Part shown: positions 1-8,674 of the stretch, one piece after another
How positions within the stretch are numbered: the stretch's first letter is position 1
Layout of the letters: each line of letters starts with the position of its first letter
Assembly: GCA_910579015.1 (NCBI GenBank)
Contig: CAJTRO010000025.1
Span: 1-52,227 of the forward strand
Origin: an uncultured Dorea sp.
GTDB taxonomy: Bacteria > Bacillota_A > Clostridia > Lachnospirales > Lachnospiraceae
Length of the DNA: 52,227 nt
Reading direction: 5' to 3'
The notes under the pieces: generated by a model
Seen by the model: the letters and a program-made list of their open reading frames with translations, nothing else
What the model was told of the DNA's origin: nothing
The model's database searches: none
Program-made: the position numbers and the translations under genes

Positions 1-7
1 AGAGCTT

Positions 8-26
8 AAAAATCGGTATTAACCGA
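8..26 (-). terminator. Rho-independent terminator after moaC
   Basis: On the minus strand TCGGT-TAAT-ACCGA forms a perfect 5-bp stem with a 4-base loop, followed directly by five T. It lies about 20 bases beyond the moaC stop codon and closes the ptsI-moaC transcript. Confidence 0.7.
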
Positions 27-47
27 CAGCCCCGTTTTTATCCTGTT

Positions 48-527
48 CTAAAAAATAAAGTCTCCGCTCTTCCCGCCCTGCTTCTCACACAGATGGATAT
101 CTTCTATCACCATCCTCTTATCTATCGCCTTACACATATCGTAAACCGTCAGAAGCGCAGCCGACACTCCGGTGAGGGCCTCCATCTCGACGCCTGTCTT
201 CCCCTCTGTCCTGACCTGGCAGTATGCCAGGATCTCAGACCGCCCGGGATCCAGTTCAAAGGTAACCTTCGAATTCGTAAGATTAAGAAGATGGCACATG
301 GGAATCAGCTCGGATGTCTTCTTCGTCCCCATGATCCCCGCAATCTGCGCAACTGTCAGCACGTCGCCCTTCTTCACTTTCTTCCCGGCAATGGCCTCAA
401 ACACCTCACTGCTTACCCTTATCTTTCCGCTGGCAAGCGCAGTCCTGCAAGTAATCTCCTTTTCTGAGACATCTACCATGACCGCATTGCCTTCCTGGTC
501 AAAATGACTAAATTCCATTTTCTCCAT
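48..527 (-). CDS. moaC: Cyclic pyranopterin monophosphate synthase MoaC
   Basis: MoaC works with MoaA in the first step of molybdenum cofactor synthesis, rearranging the GTP-derived intermediate to cyclic pyranopterin monophosphate in the cytosol. The protein shows the family blocks KTSELIPMCHLL and GVEMEALTGVSAALLTVYDM followed by CKAIDK, which carries conserved Asp/Lys catalytic residues. It is about 159 residues, the usual length. An in-frame TTG at 563 would add 12 residues, but it abuts its GGAAGG with no spacing, whereas the ATG at 525-527 follows GGAG by five bases, so the shorter start is preferred; an ATG at 518 is also possible. It sits 60 bases after ptsI on the same strand and probably shares its transcript. 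No other molybdenum-cofactor gene is visible in the window. Confidence 0.93.
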   Translation of the reverse strand: MEKMEFSHFDQEGNAVMVDVSEKEITCRTALASGKIRVSSEVFEAIAGKKVKKGDVLTVAQIAGIMGTKKTSELIPMCHLLNLTNSKVTFELDPGRSEILAYCQVRTEGKTGVEMEALTGVSAALLTVYDMCKAIDKRMVIEDIHLCEKQGGKSGDFIF

Positions 528-590
528 CCCTTCTCCGGCCTGTGTTCCTTCTTCATCCCGCAATCCTTCCGCCCCTGCGGGTATCCCTGA

Positions 591-2219
591 TCACTGGATC
601 TCTCTGATCTTCTTGCGGAGCGCAAGCACCTGGTTCGGCGCAACAGACAGCTCGTCAATACCAATCTGGATCAGGTACTCCGTCAGATCCAGATCCGCCG
701 CCATATCTCCGCATACACTGATATGCTTCTCCTCCAGGTGGACATTGTTCGTAATGATCCGGATCATCTTAAGAAGCGCCGGATGATGGGTATCATAATA
801 CCGGTCAAGCTTCTCATTCTGCCGGTCCATTCCCAGCGTAAGCTGTAGAAGATCGTTCGTTCCGATACTACAGAAATCAACCTCTCTTGCCAGTTCTCCG
901 CTGATCATCACCGACGCGGGAGTCTCAATCATAACTCCCACCGGAATATCCTCGTCAAAGGCCGTCTTCTCATTCTTCAGTTCCTTCTTCGCCTTCTCAA
1001 GGATCAGCTTCGCCGTAGTTACTTCCTTTATAGATGTGATCATAGGAAACATAATGGAAAGATTCCCGAATGCGGAAGCCCGCAGTATCGCCCGAAGCTG
1101 TGTCTTAAACACTTCCTCTTTGTCAAGAGATACCCGGATCCCCCTGTATCCGATCGCCGGATTGGGGTCTTCACCCAGATCCAGACACTCGGCGATCTTC
1201 TCGCCGCCAAGATCCGCTGTACGTATCACAACCTTCTTGATCCCCATCGACTCGGCAGCCAGCTTATATACCTGGAACTGATACTCCTCCGTAGGCGGCT
1301 TCGATCCGCTCTCCATATATAAAAATTCACTTCTGAACAGCCCAATCCCTCCGGCATCGCACCGCAGTACATTCTCTATGTCTTCCCTGGTGCCGATGTT
1401 CGCGCAGACATCAATCTTCTGACCGCTCTGCGTCACATTCTCCTTACCCTTCAGACGCTCAAGATTCTGCGCCTGGGTATGATTGGTATCCTGCTTCTGC
1501 TTCATCTTGGTGATCGTCGTATAATCCGGTTCGATATAAATCTTCCCTTCAAAACCGTCGACGATGATCGTCTTCCCCTCGTAATCCTTCTTCAAAGCCT
1601 CGCCAAGGCCTATCACCGACGGGATCCCCTTCGTCCGGGCGAGAACCGCCGTGTGGGAATTGATCGTCCCGTATCTGGTAACAAATCCAAGGACCTTCGT
1701 CTTATCAAGCTGGACCGCCTCACTGGGATACAGTTCTCCTGTCGCCAGCACAAACGGCTCGTCCGTCAGCATCTTCTCCTTATTAAATCCTCTAGAAAGA
1801 ATGCGAAGCACACGGTTCGACGCGTCCTTCACATCCGCATCGTGTCCCTGCACATATTCCTTGTCACTGGACACAGCCGTTGCGATGAAATTCTCCACGG
1901 CGTTCTGCATCGCATATTCTGCGTTCAGCTTCTGATCTACGATGATATTCGTAATCCTGTCGACCAGATCGTGATCCTCTAACACCATCTGCTGCATCTC
2001 GAAGATCGCGGCGTTCGCCTCTCCTACTTCCTTCGCCGCAGTCTCGCAGAGCTCCCGCAATTCCTGCATCGCCTTCTGTCTCGCCTTCTGGAATCTCTGG
2101 ACCTCCTTCTCGACATCCTTCACATAGATGCGCCGGATCTCCTTCGTATCTCTCTTAAAAAAAGATAATTTGCCGATTGCAATGCCTTCCGACACCTTTT
2201 TCCCCGTTAATGTAATCAT
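591..2219 (-). CDS. ptsI: PTS enzyme I (phosphoenolpyruvate-protein phosphotransferase)
   Basis: Enzyme I takes phosphate from phosphoenolpyruvate and passes it to HPr, the first step of sugar uptake by the PTS. The 542 residues hold an N-terminal helical/phosphohistidine half with His189 in the INSHTAVLARTKGIPSVIG block, and a C-terminal PEP-binding barrel with GGIGLFRSEFLYM and a catalytic Cys503 in SVCGDMA. Canonical enzymes I read GGRTSHxAI around the histidine; here it is YGTINSHTAV, a variant still carrying the SH pair. The length is slightly below the usual 570. The ATG is preceded by AGAGGA at eight bases. No HPr gene is nearby; moaC follows on the same transcript. Confidence 0.93.
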   Translation of the reverse strand: MITLTGKKVSEGIAIGKLSFFKRDTKEIRRIYVKDVEKEVQRFQKARQKAMQELRELCETAAKEVGEANAAIFEMQQMVLEDHDLVDRITNIIVDQKLNAEYAMQNAVENFIATAVSSDKEYVQGHDADVKDASNRVLRILSRGFNKEKMLTDEPFVLATGELYPSEAVQLDKTKVLGFVTRYGTINSHTAVLARTKGIPSVIGLGEALKKDYEGKTIIVDGFEGKIYIEPDYTTITKMKQKQDTNHTQAQNLERLKGKENVTQSGQKIDVCANIGTREDIENVLRCDAGGIGLFRSEFLYMESGSKPPTEEYQFQVYKLAAESMGIKKVVIRTADLGGEKIAECLDLGEDPNPAIGYRGIRVSLDKEEVFKTQLRAILRASAFGNLSIMFPMITSIKEVTTAKLILEKAKKELKNEKTAFDEDIPVGVMIETPASVMISGELAREVDFCSIGTNDLLQLTLGMDRQNEKLDRYYDTHHPALLKMIRIITNNVHLEEKHISVCGDMAADLDLTEYLIQIGIDELSVAPNQVLALRKKIREIQ

Positions 2220-2284
2220 TCTCTCGTTCCTCTGTTATCTCTTTCTATCTCCGCACTAAACTAAACTCTACTCAGATATGTTAT

Positions 2285-2313
2285 ACTTTACACTCTTACA
2301 CCTGTTTCGTCAA
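2285..2313 (-). promoter_or_regulatory. Sigma-A type promoter of ptsI
   Basis: On the minus strand TTGACG (2308-2313) and TAAAGT (2285-2290) are separated by exactly 17 bases, about 65 bases upstream of the ptsI start codon. Confidence 0.6.
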
Positions 2314-2376
2314 GTAAAAAGACGCTTGAAACAATCCCGTTTTCTGCGAAAAATATGAAAAAGATCGTCAAATCTC

Positions 2377-2405
2377 TTGACGCGTTTATAAATATATGCT
2401 AGGCT
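2377..2405 (+). promoter_or_regulatory. Sigma-A type promoter of the cold-shock gene
   Basis: TTGACG (2377-2382) and TAGGCT (2400-2405) with a 17-base spacer. The predicted transcript has a 5' leader of about 65 bases before the cold-shock gene; such leaders are common in csp genes, but I see no specific motif in it. Confidence 0.6.
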
Positions 2406-2476
2406 ATTAAACAGTTATCTATTTGCTATTTTTATAGATGATGTGTTTCTAATAAATTACTATGGAGGGTATTGTC

Positions 2477-2674
2477 ATGAAAGGTACAGTGAAATGGTTT
2501 AACAACCAAAAGGGTTATGGTTTCATCTCCGATGAGACTGGTAACGACGTATTCGTACATTACTCCGGACTGAACATGGAAGGTTTCAAGTCCCTGGATG
2601 AAGGTCAAGATGTTGAATACGATGTAACTGAAGGTGCTAAGGGACCTCAGGCAGTAAACGTAACAAAGATCTAA
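2477..2674 (+). CDS. Cold-shock protein, CspA family
   Basis: A 65-residue single cold-shock domain that binds single-stranded nucleic acid and melts RNA structure. It has the RNP1-type motif KGYGFIS and the RNP2-type motif VFVHYS. Translation begins at the ATG at 2477, which follows GGAGGG by seven bases; an upstream in-frame ATG at 2462 contains that ribosome binding site and is unlikely. The gene is monocistronic, with its own promoter and a strong terminator about 110 bases downstream. Whether it is cold-induced or constitutive cannot be told from sequence. Confidence 0.95.
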   Translation: MKGTVKWFNNQKGYGFISDETGNDVFVHYSGLNMEGFKSLDEGQDVEYDVTEGAKGPQAVNVTKI

Positions 2675-2781
2675 CTTAAGCAACACTCTAATCGTAATTT
2701 ATATGTACCCTTTTATATATTTATTATAATAGTAATACGGTTTAGATATTTAAAAGTCATACATGAAATTGAGATTATGGG

Positions 2782-2814
2782 AAAGACCAGATAAGCAAGT
2801 TATCTGGTCTTTTT
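2782..2814 (+). terminator. Terminator downstream of the cold-shock gene
   Basis: A 13-bp perfect stem (arms 2782-2794 and 2800-2812) with loop GCAAG runs into a T tract on the plus strand. On the minus strand the stem lacks a good T run, so it may only partly serve the convergent SseB-like operon. Confidence 0.85.
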
Positions 2815-2821
2815 CATTTCC

Positions 2822-3562
2822 TTATTCTCTTCTTGCCAGCTTAAACTGAACATTCACTCCCAGCGGGTTGACCACAACTCCCGAACTCTCCTTTGGTATA
2901 AGCTTCGGGATCTTATCAGCCTCCACCACCATTGCCCGGAACAGATTCTCTCTGTTAAACTTCTGGAACTCCAGAAAATCCGTGAACAACGGCTGATAGA
3001 TCTGTCCGTCATTCCCCTTAAGCGCCGGGATCCCCTGATCCTGCCCTGTGGCGACGATATATCTGCCCCTTCCAAAATGTGCCAGCATCTCTTCATACAG
3101 TTCCTTTAATTCCTCTGTCATCGCCTGCCCCGGATTCTTACGGAGCTCCTGTACAAAATAGATCGCGGTCAGATGCAGCTCCGGGTTCTCCACCCTTACC
3201 TGTCCCTTGGGAAGCTTGTCGGCTCCCTCTCTTCGGATCAGCTCGTTAAGCTGTACCGCCGCTTTGCGGGAGGTCCCGTCATTGACTATGATACAATTTA
3301 CCCCCAATGTAAACAAACTGGTATAAAACGCCAGAAGGTTCTTATTCTCAACCCTGGCAATCCGCACCGCCGTCTTGTTACTGATAAGTCCGGCCGCCGT
3401 CTTCTTGGCATCCTCTTCTGCAAAAAACAACAGGATCTGATCGTCAAATGTCTCGGCGTCACATTCTACATAGGGAAGCCTCGTACTCTCTGACATCAGC
3501 ACATAGACCGCTTCAGAAGTCCTCAGCCGCTCCAGGATGGCTGTCTTCATATCCACACTCAT
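2822..3562 (-). CDS. SseB family protein
   Basis: A 246-residue cytosolic protein resembling the SseB N-terminal domain family, whose members (named after the enhanced serine sensitivity protein of E. coli) have no settled biochemical role. The recognisable part is the C-terminal half, with IYQPLFTDFLEFQKFN and a hydrophobic GVVVNPLGVNVQF end that resembles the SseB strand pattern. No signal peptide or membrane segment is seen. Its ATG overlaps the stop of the Bfd-like gene by four bases (ATGA), so it is translationally coupled to the ferritin operon. The family call is moderate; a role in iron storage is only suggested by the neighbours. Confidence 0.65.
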   Translation of the reverse strand: MSVDMKTAILERLRTSEAVYVLMSESTRLPYVECDAETFDDQILLFFAEEDAKKTAAGLISNKTAVRIARVENKNLLAFYTSLFTLGVNCIIVNDGTSRKAAVQLNELIRREGADKLPKGQVRVENPELHLTAIYFVQELRKNPGQAMTEELKELYEEMLAHFGRGRYIVATGQDQGIPALKGNDGQIYQPLFTDFLEFQKFNRENLFRAMVVEADKIPKLIPKESSGVVVNPLGVNVQFKLARRE

Positions 3563-3747
3563 TCTACTCTTTCCTTCAATAGTTTCTTCGTCAGCTTCTT
3601 AGCCTTCTTCTTACATTTGCCACAGCCCTTGCCGGCCTTCGTAAGCTTCTTTACCTCTTTAAACGAACCGGCTCCGCTCTTTACTGCATCCGCAATATCC
3701 CCCTTCGTCACGTGACGGCAGGAGCAGATGACTTTCTTGCGGTTCAT
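3559..3747 (-). CDS. Bfd-like [2Fe-2S] ferredoxin
   Basis: A 62-residue Lys-rich protein with Cys8, Cys10, Cys42 and Cys45, matching the CxC...CxxC spacing of the BFD [2Fe-2S] fold. In well-studied bacteria Bfd delivers electrons to bacterioferritin so that stored ferric iron can leave as ferrous iron. Here it begins two bases after the stop of a non-haem ferritin and overlaps the next gene, so iron release from that ferritin is the natural inference. Bfd normally docks at the haem of bacterioferritin, which this ferritin should lack, so the docking mode would have to differ. The fold assignment is fairly firm; the partner is inferred from position. Confidence 0.8.
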   Translation of the reverse strand: MNRKKVICSCRHVTKGDIADAVKSGAGSFKEVKKLTKAGKGCGKCKKKAKKLTKKLLKERVE

Positions 3748-3749
3748 GA

Positions 3750-4262
3750 TTAAAGTACCAGGGACGGCGCAGAATATGTGCGTGCCCCAAGTTCACTGTC
3801 CAGCATATACAGGCTCTTCGGATCGTCCCCGAACAATTCGAACTTCTTCACGAGATTGTCCGCGTTCGTCTCCTCCTCGCCCTGTTCCTTCACAAACCAG
3901 TCCAAAAACTGCATTGTGCGGAAATCCTTCACGGAATATGCGGCGTCATAGATCGCATGGATCAGACTGGTCACATACTGCTCATGCTTCAGTCCCTCCG
4001 CAAGCACAGCCTTGGCGCTCTTTAACTCAACCGCCGGCTTATCAACCGCCTCTAATGTAACTTTCTCCCCGTTGTTCTGGAGATACTGGATAAAGAGCAT
4101 CGCGTGGTCTCTCTCCTCCTGCGCCTGGATCTTGTACCAGTTGCCGAATCCGTCAAGTCCCTGGTCAAAATAATAATTGGAAAAATCCAGGTACAGGTAT
4201 GCTGAATAGAACTCCTTGTTCACCTGCTGGTTCAATAATTCTACTACTTTTTTATCTAACAT
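3750..4262 (-). CDS. ftnA: Non-haem ferritin (FtnA-like)
   Basis: Ferritin oxidises Fe(II) and stores it as a mineral inside a 24-subunit cytosolic shell. The 170-residue protein keeps the E. coli FtnA ferroxidase residues in register: Glu17, Glu50, His53, Glu94, Gln127 and Glu130, within KEFYSAYLYLDFS, QAQEERDHAM and WFVKEQGEEE. There is no haem-ligand Met in the bacterioferritin position that I can identify. The start has an AAAGGAGG ribosome binding site and lies downstream of a strong TTGAAA-17-TATAAT promoter. It is the first gene of a ferritin-Bfd-SseB operon. I see no clear Fur or DtxR-type box. Confidence 0.93.
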   Translation of the reverse strand: MLDKKVVELLNQQVNKEFYSAYLYLDFSNYYFDQGLDGFGNWYKIQAQEERDHAMLFIQYLQNNGEKVTLEAVDKPAVELKSAKAVLAEGLKHEQYVTSLIHAIYDAAYSVKDFRTMQFLDWFVKEQGEEETNADNLVKKFELFGDDPKSLYMLDSELGARTYSAPSLVL

Positions 4263-4303
4263 ATGTATATCCTCCTTTGTTATGTGAAATGTAATTCTTC
4301 CTT

Positions 4304-4332
4304 ATTATACACTTCGTTCTTTCTATTTTCAA
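4304..4332 (-). promoter_or_regulatory. Strong sigma-A promoter of the ferritin operon
   Basis: On the minus strand TTGAAA (4327-4332) and a consensus TATAAT (4304-4309) lie 17 bases apart, about 40 bases before the ferritin start codon. Confidence 0.75.
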
Positions 4333-4422
4333 GTGGATTCCCATGCCATCCGTCTGCTGTCATAACAGTTATTGCGTGTGTACAGTAACTAACAGTTCAG
4401 CCTTCTTCCGCCTGCAATAGAA

Positions 4423-4446
4423 AGAGGCGGCTGTTACGCCGCCTCT
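4423..4446 (-). terminator. Terminator after the ior-paaK-ACT operon
   Basis: A perfect 9-bp GC-rich stem (AGAGGCGGC/GCCGCCTCT) with a six-base loop lies 20 bases after the ACT gene. On the minus strand it is followed by TTTCTATT, a moderate T run. Confidence 0.7.
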
Positions 4447-4465
4447 AATATCGTCTCCTGAGGAT

Positions 4466-4909
4466 TTATTGATTGGCACGGTATGCTTCATCGGCGCTGT
4501 AGACGTCGAAACCGCTGTCCTTAAGGATCTCGGTCACACGGTCGGGATCGTCGCTTTTAAGGACCGCCGCCGCGTCGCTTCCGTTGGCAAACGCGTACAT
4601 ATATTCCACATTGACCTTGCCCTCTACAATCTGGTGCATGGCTCTGCCAAGGGAACCTGCGGCGTGAGGGACGCGTAATGCAACTACGTCTGTGAGCATG
4701 GCCGTAATTCCTGCCTCCTTAAGCGCCAGACGCCCCTTATGCGGGTTCGAAACGATCATACGCAGCATTCCATAGTCTGACGTGTCCGCAAGGCTTAAAG
4801 CCACGATATTTACGTCGTTTGACGCCAGGACCTTCAGCACGTCGTCCAGACGTCCTTCTCTGTTCTCCAAAAATACTGATAACTGCTGAATTGTATTGCT
4901 TTCACCCAT
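4466..4909 (-). CDS. Tandem ACT-domain protein
   Basis: A 147-residue protein made of two ACT-like segments (about residues 6-70 and 75-142); QLSVFLENREGRLDDVLKVL is a typical ACT first strand and helix. ACT domains bind amino acids and related small molecules. The protein has no enzyme domain, so it is probably a ligand sensor or allosteric partner. It sits 15 bases after paaK, a pairing that is common in anaerobes, with a GAGGAGGG ribosome binding site. A likely ligand is an aromatic or branched-chain amino acid or its 2-oxoacid, because the operon acts on aryl or acyl 2-oxoacids; that is inference. Confidence 0.85.
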   Translation of the reverse strand: MGESNTIQQLSVFLENREGRLDDVLKVLASNDVNIVALSLADTSDYGMLRMIVSNPHKGRLALKEAGITAMLTDVVALRVPHAAGSLGRAMHQIVEGKVNVEYMYAFANGSDAAAVLKSDDPDRVTEILKDSGFDVYSADEAYRANQ

Positions 4910-4924
4910 GGTATTTCCCTCCTC

Positions 4925-6256
4925 TTACAGCTCTCTGTTGTCAATGACACGTTTTGCCTTGCCTTCGCTTCTCTGGATCGTCTTAGGCTCGACAAGCTTC
5001 ACTCTTACAGATACGCCAAGCGCCTGCTTTAATACGGCTCCTACTTTATTCTTCAATGCATCCAGCTTCCGGATCTCGTCAGAGAAATACTTCTCATCAA
5101 CTTCTACCATGACGGTCAGGACATCCAGATTATTCTCACGGTCAACAATAAGCATATAGTGAGGCGCAACTCCGCCGCCTATGGAGAGAAGCGCAGTCTC
5201 AACCTGGGTTGGGAATACGTTGACGCCGCGGATCACCTTCATATCGTCTGTACGTCCGGTAAATTTCTGTATCCTCGGCAGAGATCTTCCACATTCGCAT
5301 ATGCTGTGCTCGATACTGGTAAGGTCCTTTGTCCTGTAACGGATCAGAGGCATTCCTTCTTTGGCAAGGGTTGTGAATACAAGCTCTCCCGTCTCGCCGT
5401 CAGCGCACACAGACTGGTCTGCCGGATTCAGCACCTCCGGATAGAAATAATCCTCATACACATGAAGCCCCTTGTGATGGATACAGTCCATGGCGACGCC
5501 CGGTCCCGTAATCTCACACAATCCATAGATGTCGAAACTGTTGACCTTAAGGATACTCTCGATCTTCTTGCGCATCTCATCCGTCCACGGCTCCGCTCCG
5601 TTGATGCCTGCCTTGAGCTGAAGACGGTCTACCACTCCCGCTTCCTGGGCCGCCTCTGCAAGATACAGCGCGTAAGACGGAGTACATGCGAACGCAGTCG
5701 CTCCGAAATCCTCCATACACATCAGCTGGCGCTTCGTATTGCCGGAAGACATAGGGATCGCCATCGCTCCAAGCGCCTGCGCCCCAAGGTCAAGTCCCAT
5801 TCCGCCGGTGAAAAGTCCGTATCCATAGCATACATGGATGCGGTCCGAAGAGTTAAGACCTGCCATCGTAAGCCCTCTTGCCACACATTCGCCCCATACA
5901 TCCACATCCTTCTGCGTATAAGAAGCGAGCGTCAGCTTACCGGTTGTTCCGGATGTCCCCTGTACACGGGCAATCTTCTCCGTTGGAACTGCCAGCAATC
6001 CAAACGGATAGTTATCTCTTAAATCCTCCTTCGTCGTGAACGGAAGCTTATGTATATCCTCGATCCCCTTGATATCTCCGGGCTCTACCCCCATATCATC
6101 CATCTTCTTACGGTAGAATTCTACATTCTCATAGACATTCTTTACCTGCTTCACCAGGCGCTCACTCTGAAGGGCACTCATCTCATCTCTGCCCATACAC
6201 TCAATCTTCGGATCCCTGATCTTTTCTTTCCAGTCCTCTATCGCTGTTCTTGCCAT
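4925..6256 (-). CDS. paaK: Phenylacetate--CoA ligase family protein
   Basis: An AMP-forming adenylating enzyme that activates arylacetates such as phenylacetate or indoleacetate to their CoA thioesters. The 443-residue protein has the ATP-binding P loop VQGTSGTTGKLT at about residues 98-109, INGAEPWTDEMR, and a C-terminal AMP-binding subdomain with FTGRTDDMKVIRGVNVFP. Its length is usual for PaaK. It lies between iorB and an ACT-domain gene. With IorAB this allows interconversion of arylacetate, arylacetyl-CoA and arylpyruvate, either for salvage of aryl acids into amino acids or for amino acid fermentation. The exact acid cannot be fixed by sequence alone. Confidence 0.9.
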   Translation of the reverse strand: MARTAIEDWKEKIRDPKIECMGRDEMSALQSERLVKQVKNVYENVEFYRKKMDDMGVEPGDIKGIEDIHKLPFTTKEDLRDNYPFGLLAVPTEKIARVQGTSGTTGKLTLASYTQKDVDVWGECVARGLTMAGLNSSDRIHVCYGYGLFTGGMGLDLGAQALGAMAIPMSSGNTKRQLMCMEDFGATAFACTPSYALYLAEAAQEAGVVDRLQLKAGINGAEPWTDEMRKKIESILKVNSFDIYGLCEITGPGVAMDCIHHKGLHVYEDYFYPEVLNPADQSVCADGETGELVFTTLAKEGMPLIRYRTKDLTSIEHSICECGRSLPRIQKFTGRTDDMKVIRGVNVFPTQVETALLSIGGGVAPHYMLIVDRENNLDVLTVMVEVDEKYFSDEIRKLDALKNKVGAVLKQALGVSVRVKLVEPKTIQRSEGKAKRVIDNREL

Positions 6257-6295
6257 TTTCTCATACTCCTATTCTGATCTTACTTTTACTATGGT

Positions 6296-6868
6296 CTAAA
6301 CAAGATGATATCCCACGTCAAATGCCTTCTTGTTGATCTCAATCGTCTTCGGCGGTACGGTACGCTCAATCACGTCATACCACTCCTCTTTCGTAAAATC
6401 CATATGCTGTGCGGCAATCCCGAGCACTATCAGATTAAATACTCTCGGATTGCCCAGCTTCTTTGATTCCTCCGTCGCATCCACAGTATAGACCTTATGG
6501 TCCTTCTTCAAAGTCTCTATGATCCCTTCCGGATACTCTGCCGCACCAATCACCACCGGAATCGGATCTATCCTCCAGTCATTCACGATCATCGCGCCGT
6601 CCTTCTTAAGGAAATGCGCGTACCGCAGGGCTTCAAGCCTCTCAAACGCAATAAGCACGTCTGCCTGTCCCTCTTCAACGATGGGCTCCGCCACCTTCTC
6701 GCCATAGCGGACAAATGTGACCACACTCCCGCCTCTCTGTGCCATTCCGTGCACCTCAGAGAGCTTCACATCATAGCCGCCTGCGGTGGCAAGACCGCCA
6801 AGTATCCTGCTGGTCAGAAGCGTTCCCTGCCCTCCGACGCCTACGATCATAATATTTTTCACTGCCAT
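6296..6868 (-). CDS. iorB: Indolepyruvate:ferredoxin oxidoreductase, beta subunit
   Basis: The small subunit of the thiamine-diphosphate enzyme that oxidatively decarboxylates aryl-2-oxoacids to aryl-acetyl-CoA and reduces ferredoxin. The 190 residues begin with the gamma-type nucleotide-binding block VGVGGQGTLLTSRILG and continue with EVHGMAQRGGSVVTFVRYG, both characteristic of the family. The start codon overlaps the iorA stop by one base (TAATG) and is preceded by AGGTGA, so the two subunits are translationally coupled at a fixed ratio. Confidence 0.93.
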   Translation of the reverse strand: MAVKNIMIVGVGGQGTLLTSRILGGLATAGGYDVKLSEVHGMAQRGGSVVTFVRYGEKVAEPIVEEGQADVLIAFERLEALRYAHFLKKDGAMIVNDWRIDPIPVVIGAAEYPEGIIETLKKDHKVYTVDATEESKKLGNPRVFNLIVLGIAAQHMDFTKEEWYDVIERTVPPKTIEINKKAFDVGYHLV

Positions 6869-8622
6869 TATCTGTCACCTGCCTTTACCAACTCGATCGC
6901 GCCAAACTTGCACAGATCTTTACAAAGTCCACAACCCGTACACATGGTATCGTCGATACGGATCGTCCCGTTCTCCCGCTTCGTCATAGCCGGACAGCCT
7001 GGCTTCATGCACATCCCGCACTTCTTACACTTATCCTCACAGGCAGTATATAACGGCTTCTTCCCCTTGCTTAACAGAACGCACGGAGTCTTCGTGATGA
7101 TCACAGATACCTCGTCTTTTGCCGTTTCCTCCCTGATCACCCGCTCTAACGCCTCAAGGTCGAAGGCATTTACCTCTGTCACATTCTTCACGCCAATTGA
7201 CCGGCACAGCGCCGGGATATCAATGGCATATGTCGGATCGCCCTGAAGCGTCCTGCCTGTTGCGGCATGGTCCTGATGACCGGTCATGCCCGTGGTGGAA
7301 TTATCCAGGATCAGCACCGTCCCGGTTCCATTGTTATATACCATATTCATCAGAGAATTCACTCCCGTATGGAGGAACGTGGAATCTCCGATCGCCGCCA
7401 CCCAGTTCTTTATGTAGTCCTTTCCCTTTGCCTTCTCCATTCCATGAAGGCTTGATATGCTTGCCCCCATACAAATCGTCGTGTCCACCACGCAAAGAGG
7501 TGCAACCGCACCCAACGTATAGCATCCGATATCCCCTGCAACATGGAGGTTCAGCTTCTTTACCACATAGTAAACGCTCCTGTGAGGACATCCCGGACAG
7601 AGAATCGGCGGTCTTACCGGAACCTTGGCCGGCACCGCAATATCCGGCTCCTCCCTGAGGATCGCCCTGCGGATCATGTTCGCACTATACTCTCCCTGCA
7701 CGGTAAACAGCTCTTTCCCTGCCGCTTCCACTCCCCATGACTTCACCTGCTCCTCGATCACCGGATCCAGTTCTTCCACTATATACAGCTTCTCCACCTT
7801 CGAAGCAAACTCTTTGATCAGATTCTTCGGAAGCGGATTCACCATTCCAAGCTTCAGCACAGATGCCTCAGGCAGCGCTTCTTTCACGTATTGGTAAGGG
7901 ATACCACTTGTGATCACACCAATCTTCGTATCCTTCATCTCCACCCTGTTCACGGCAAGCGTATTGGCGGCCATTGCAAGCTCAAGGTTTTTCTTTTCAA
8001 TCTCGACATGACGCAGCTTCGCATTAGCCGGCATCATAACCGTTCTTCTGATATTCTTCTCATAAGGCTTGTCAACTATCTTCCTCCGCTCACCAAGCTC
8101 AACAACTCCCTGGGAATGTGCAAGCCTCGTCGTCGTGCGGAACACGAAGGGACGATCGAACTGCTCGCTCAGCTCAAATGCCAGCTTCATGAACTCCTTC
8201 GCTTCAGAGCTGTCCGACGGCTCCAGGACCGGCAGCTGCGCCGCCCGGGCAGCCATCCTGGTGTCCTGCTCATTCTGTGAACTATACAGCCCCGGATCAT
8301 CCGCGACAACAATCACCAGACCGCCGTTGACTCCCATATAGGAAACGGTGTACGCCGGATCCGCCGCCACGTTAAACCCCACATGCTTCATGCAGGACAT
8401 GGCGCGCACTCCGGAGACAGACGCTCCGATGGCAACCTCTGTTGCAACCTTCTCGTTGGGTGACCATTCACAATACAGGTCATCCTTGTACTGTACCAGA
8501 TACTCACTGATCTCGGTGCTTGGAGTACCCGGATATGCGGCGGACACCTTCACTCCCGCCTCATAAGCGCCCCGGGCAATCGCTTCATTGCCGAGCATTA
8601 TGACTCTCTTCTTATCTGACAT
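6868..8622 (-). CDS. iorA: Indolepyruvate:ferredoxin oxidoreductase, alpha subunit
   Basis: The large catalytic subunit binds thiamine diphosphate and [4Fe-4S] clusters. About 584 residues: an N-terminal pyruvate-oxidoreductase-like domain (GNEAIARGAYEAGV), a C-terminal TPP domain with CPGCPHRSVYYV and GDSTFLHTGVNSL, and a two-cluster ferredoxin tail with CKKCGMCMKPGCPAM and CTGCGLCKDLCKFGAI. The clusters pass electrons to ferredoxin. Two ATG codons are possible, 8634 and 8622; GGAAGG directly abuts the first without spacing, so the second is favoured slightly. It is the first gene of iorA-iorB-paaK-ACT and has its own promoter. Confidence 0.93.
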   Translation of the reverse strand: MSDKKRVIMLGNEAIARGAYEAGVKVSAAYPGTPSTEISEYLVQYKDDLYCEWSPNEKVATEVAIGASVSGVRAMSCMKHVGFNVAADPAYTVSYMGVNGGLVIVVADDPGLYSSQNEQDTRMAARAAQLPVLEPSDSSEAKEFMKLAFELSEQFDRPFVFRTTTRLAHSQGVVELGERRKIVDKPYEKNIRRTVMMPANAKLRHVEIEKKNLELAMAANTLAVNRVEMKDTKIGVITSGIPYQYVKEALPEASVLKLGMVNPLPKNLIKEFASKVEKLYIVEELDPVIEEQVKSWGVEAAGKELFTVQGEYSANMIRRAILREEPDIAVPAKVPVRPPILCPGCPHRSVYYVVKKLNLHVAGDIGCYTLGAVAPLCVVDTTICMGASISSLHGMEKAKGKDYIKNWVAAIGDSTFLHTGVNSLMNMVYNNGTGTVLILDNSTTGMTGHQDHAATGRTLQGDPTYAIDIPALCRSIGVKNVTEVNAFDLEALERVIREETAKDEVSVIITKTPCVLLSKGKKPLYTACEDKCKKCGMCMKPGCPAMTKRENGTIRIDDTMCTGCGLCKDLCKFGAIELVKAGDR

Positions 8623-8674
8623 TCTATATTCCATCCTTCCGTTTTTGTATCTCTCAATAGCATATACTTGTAAT

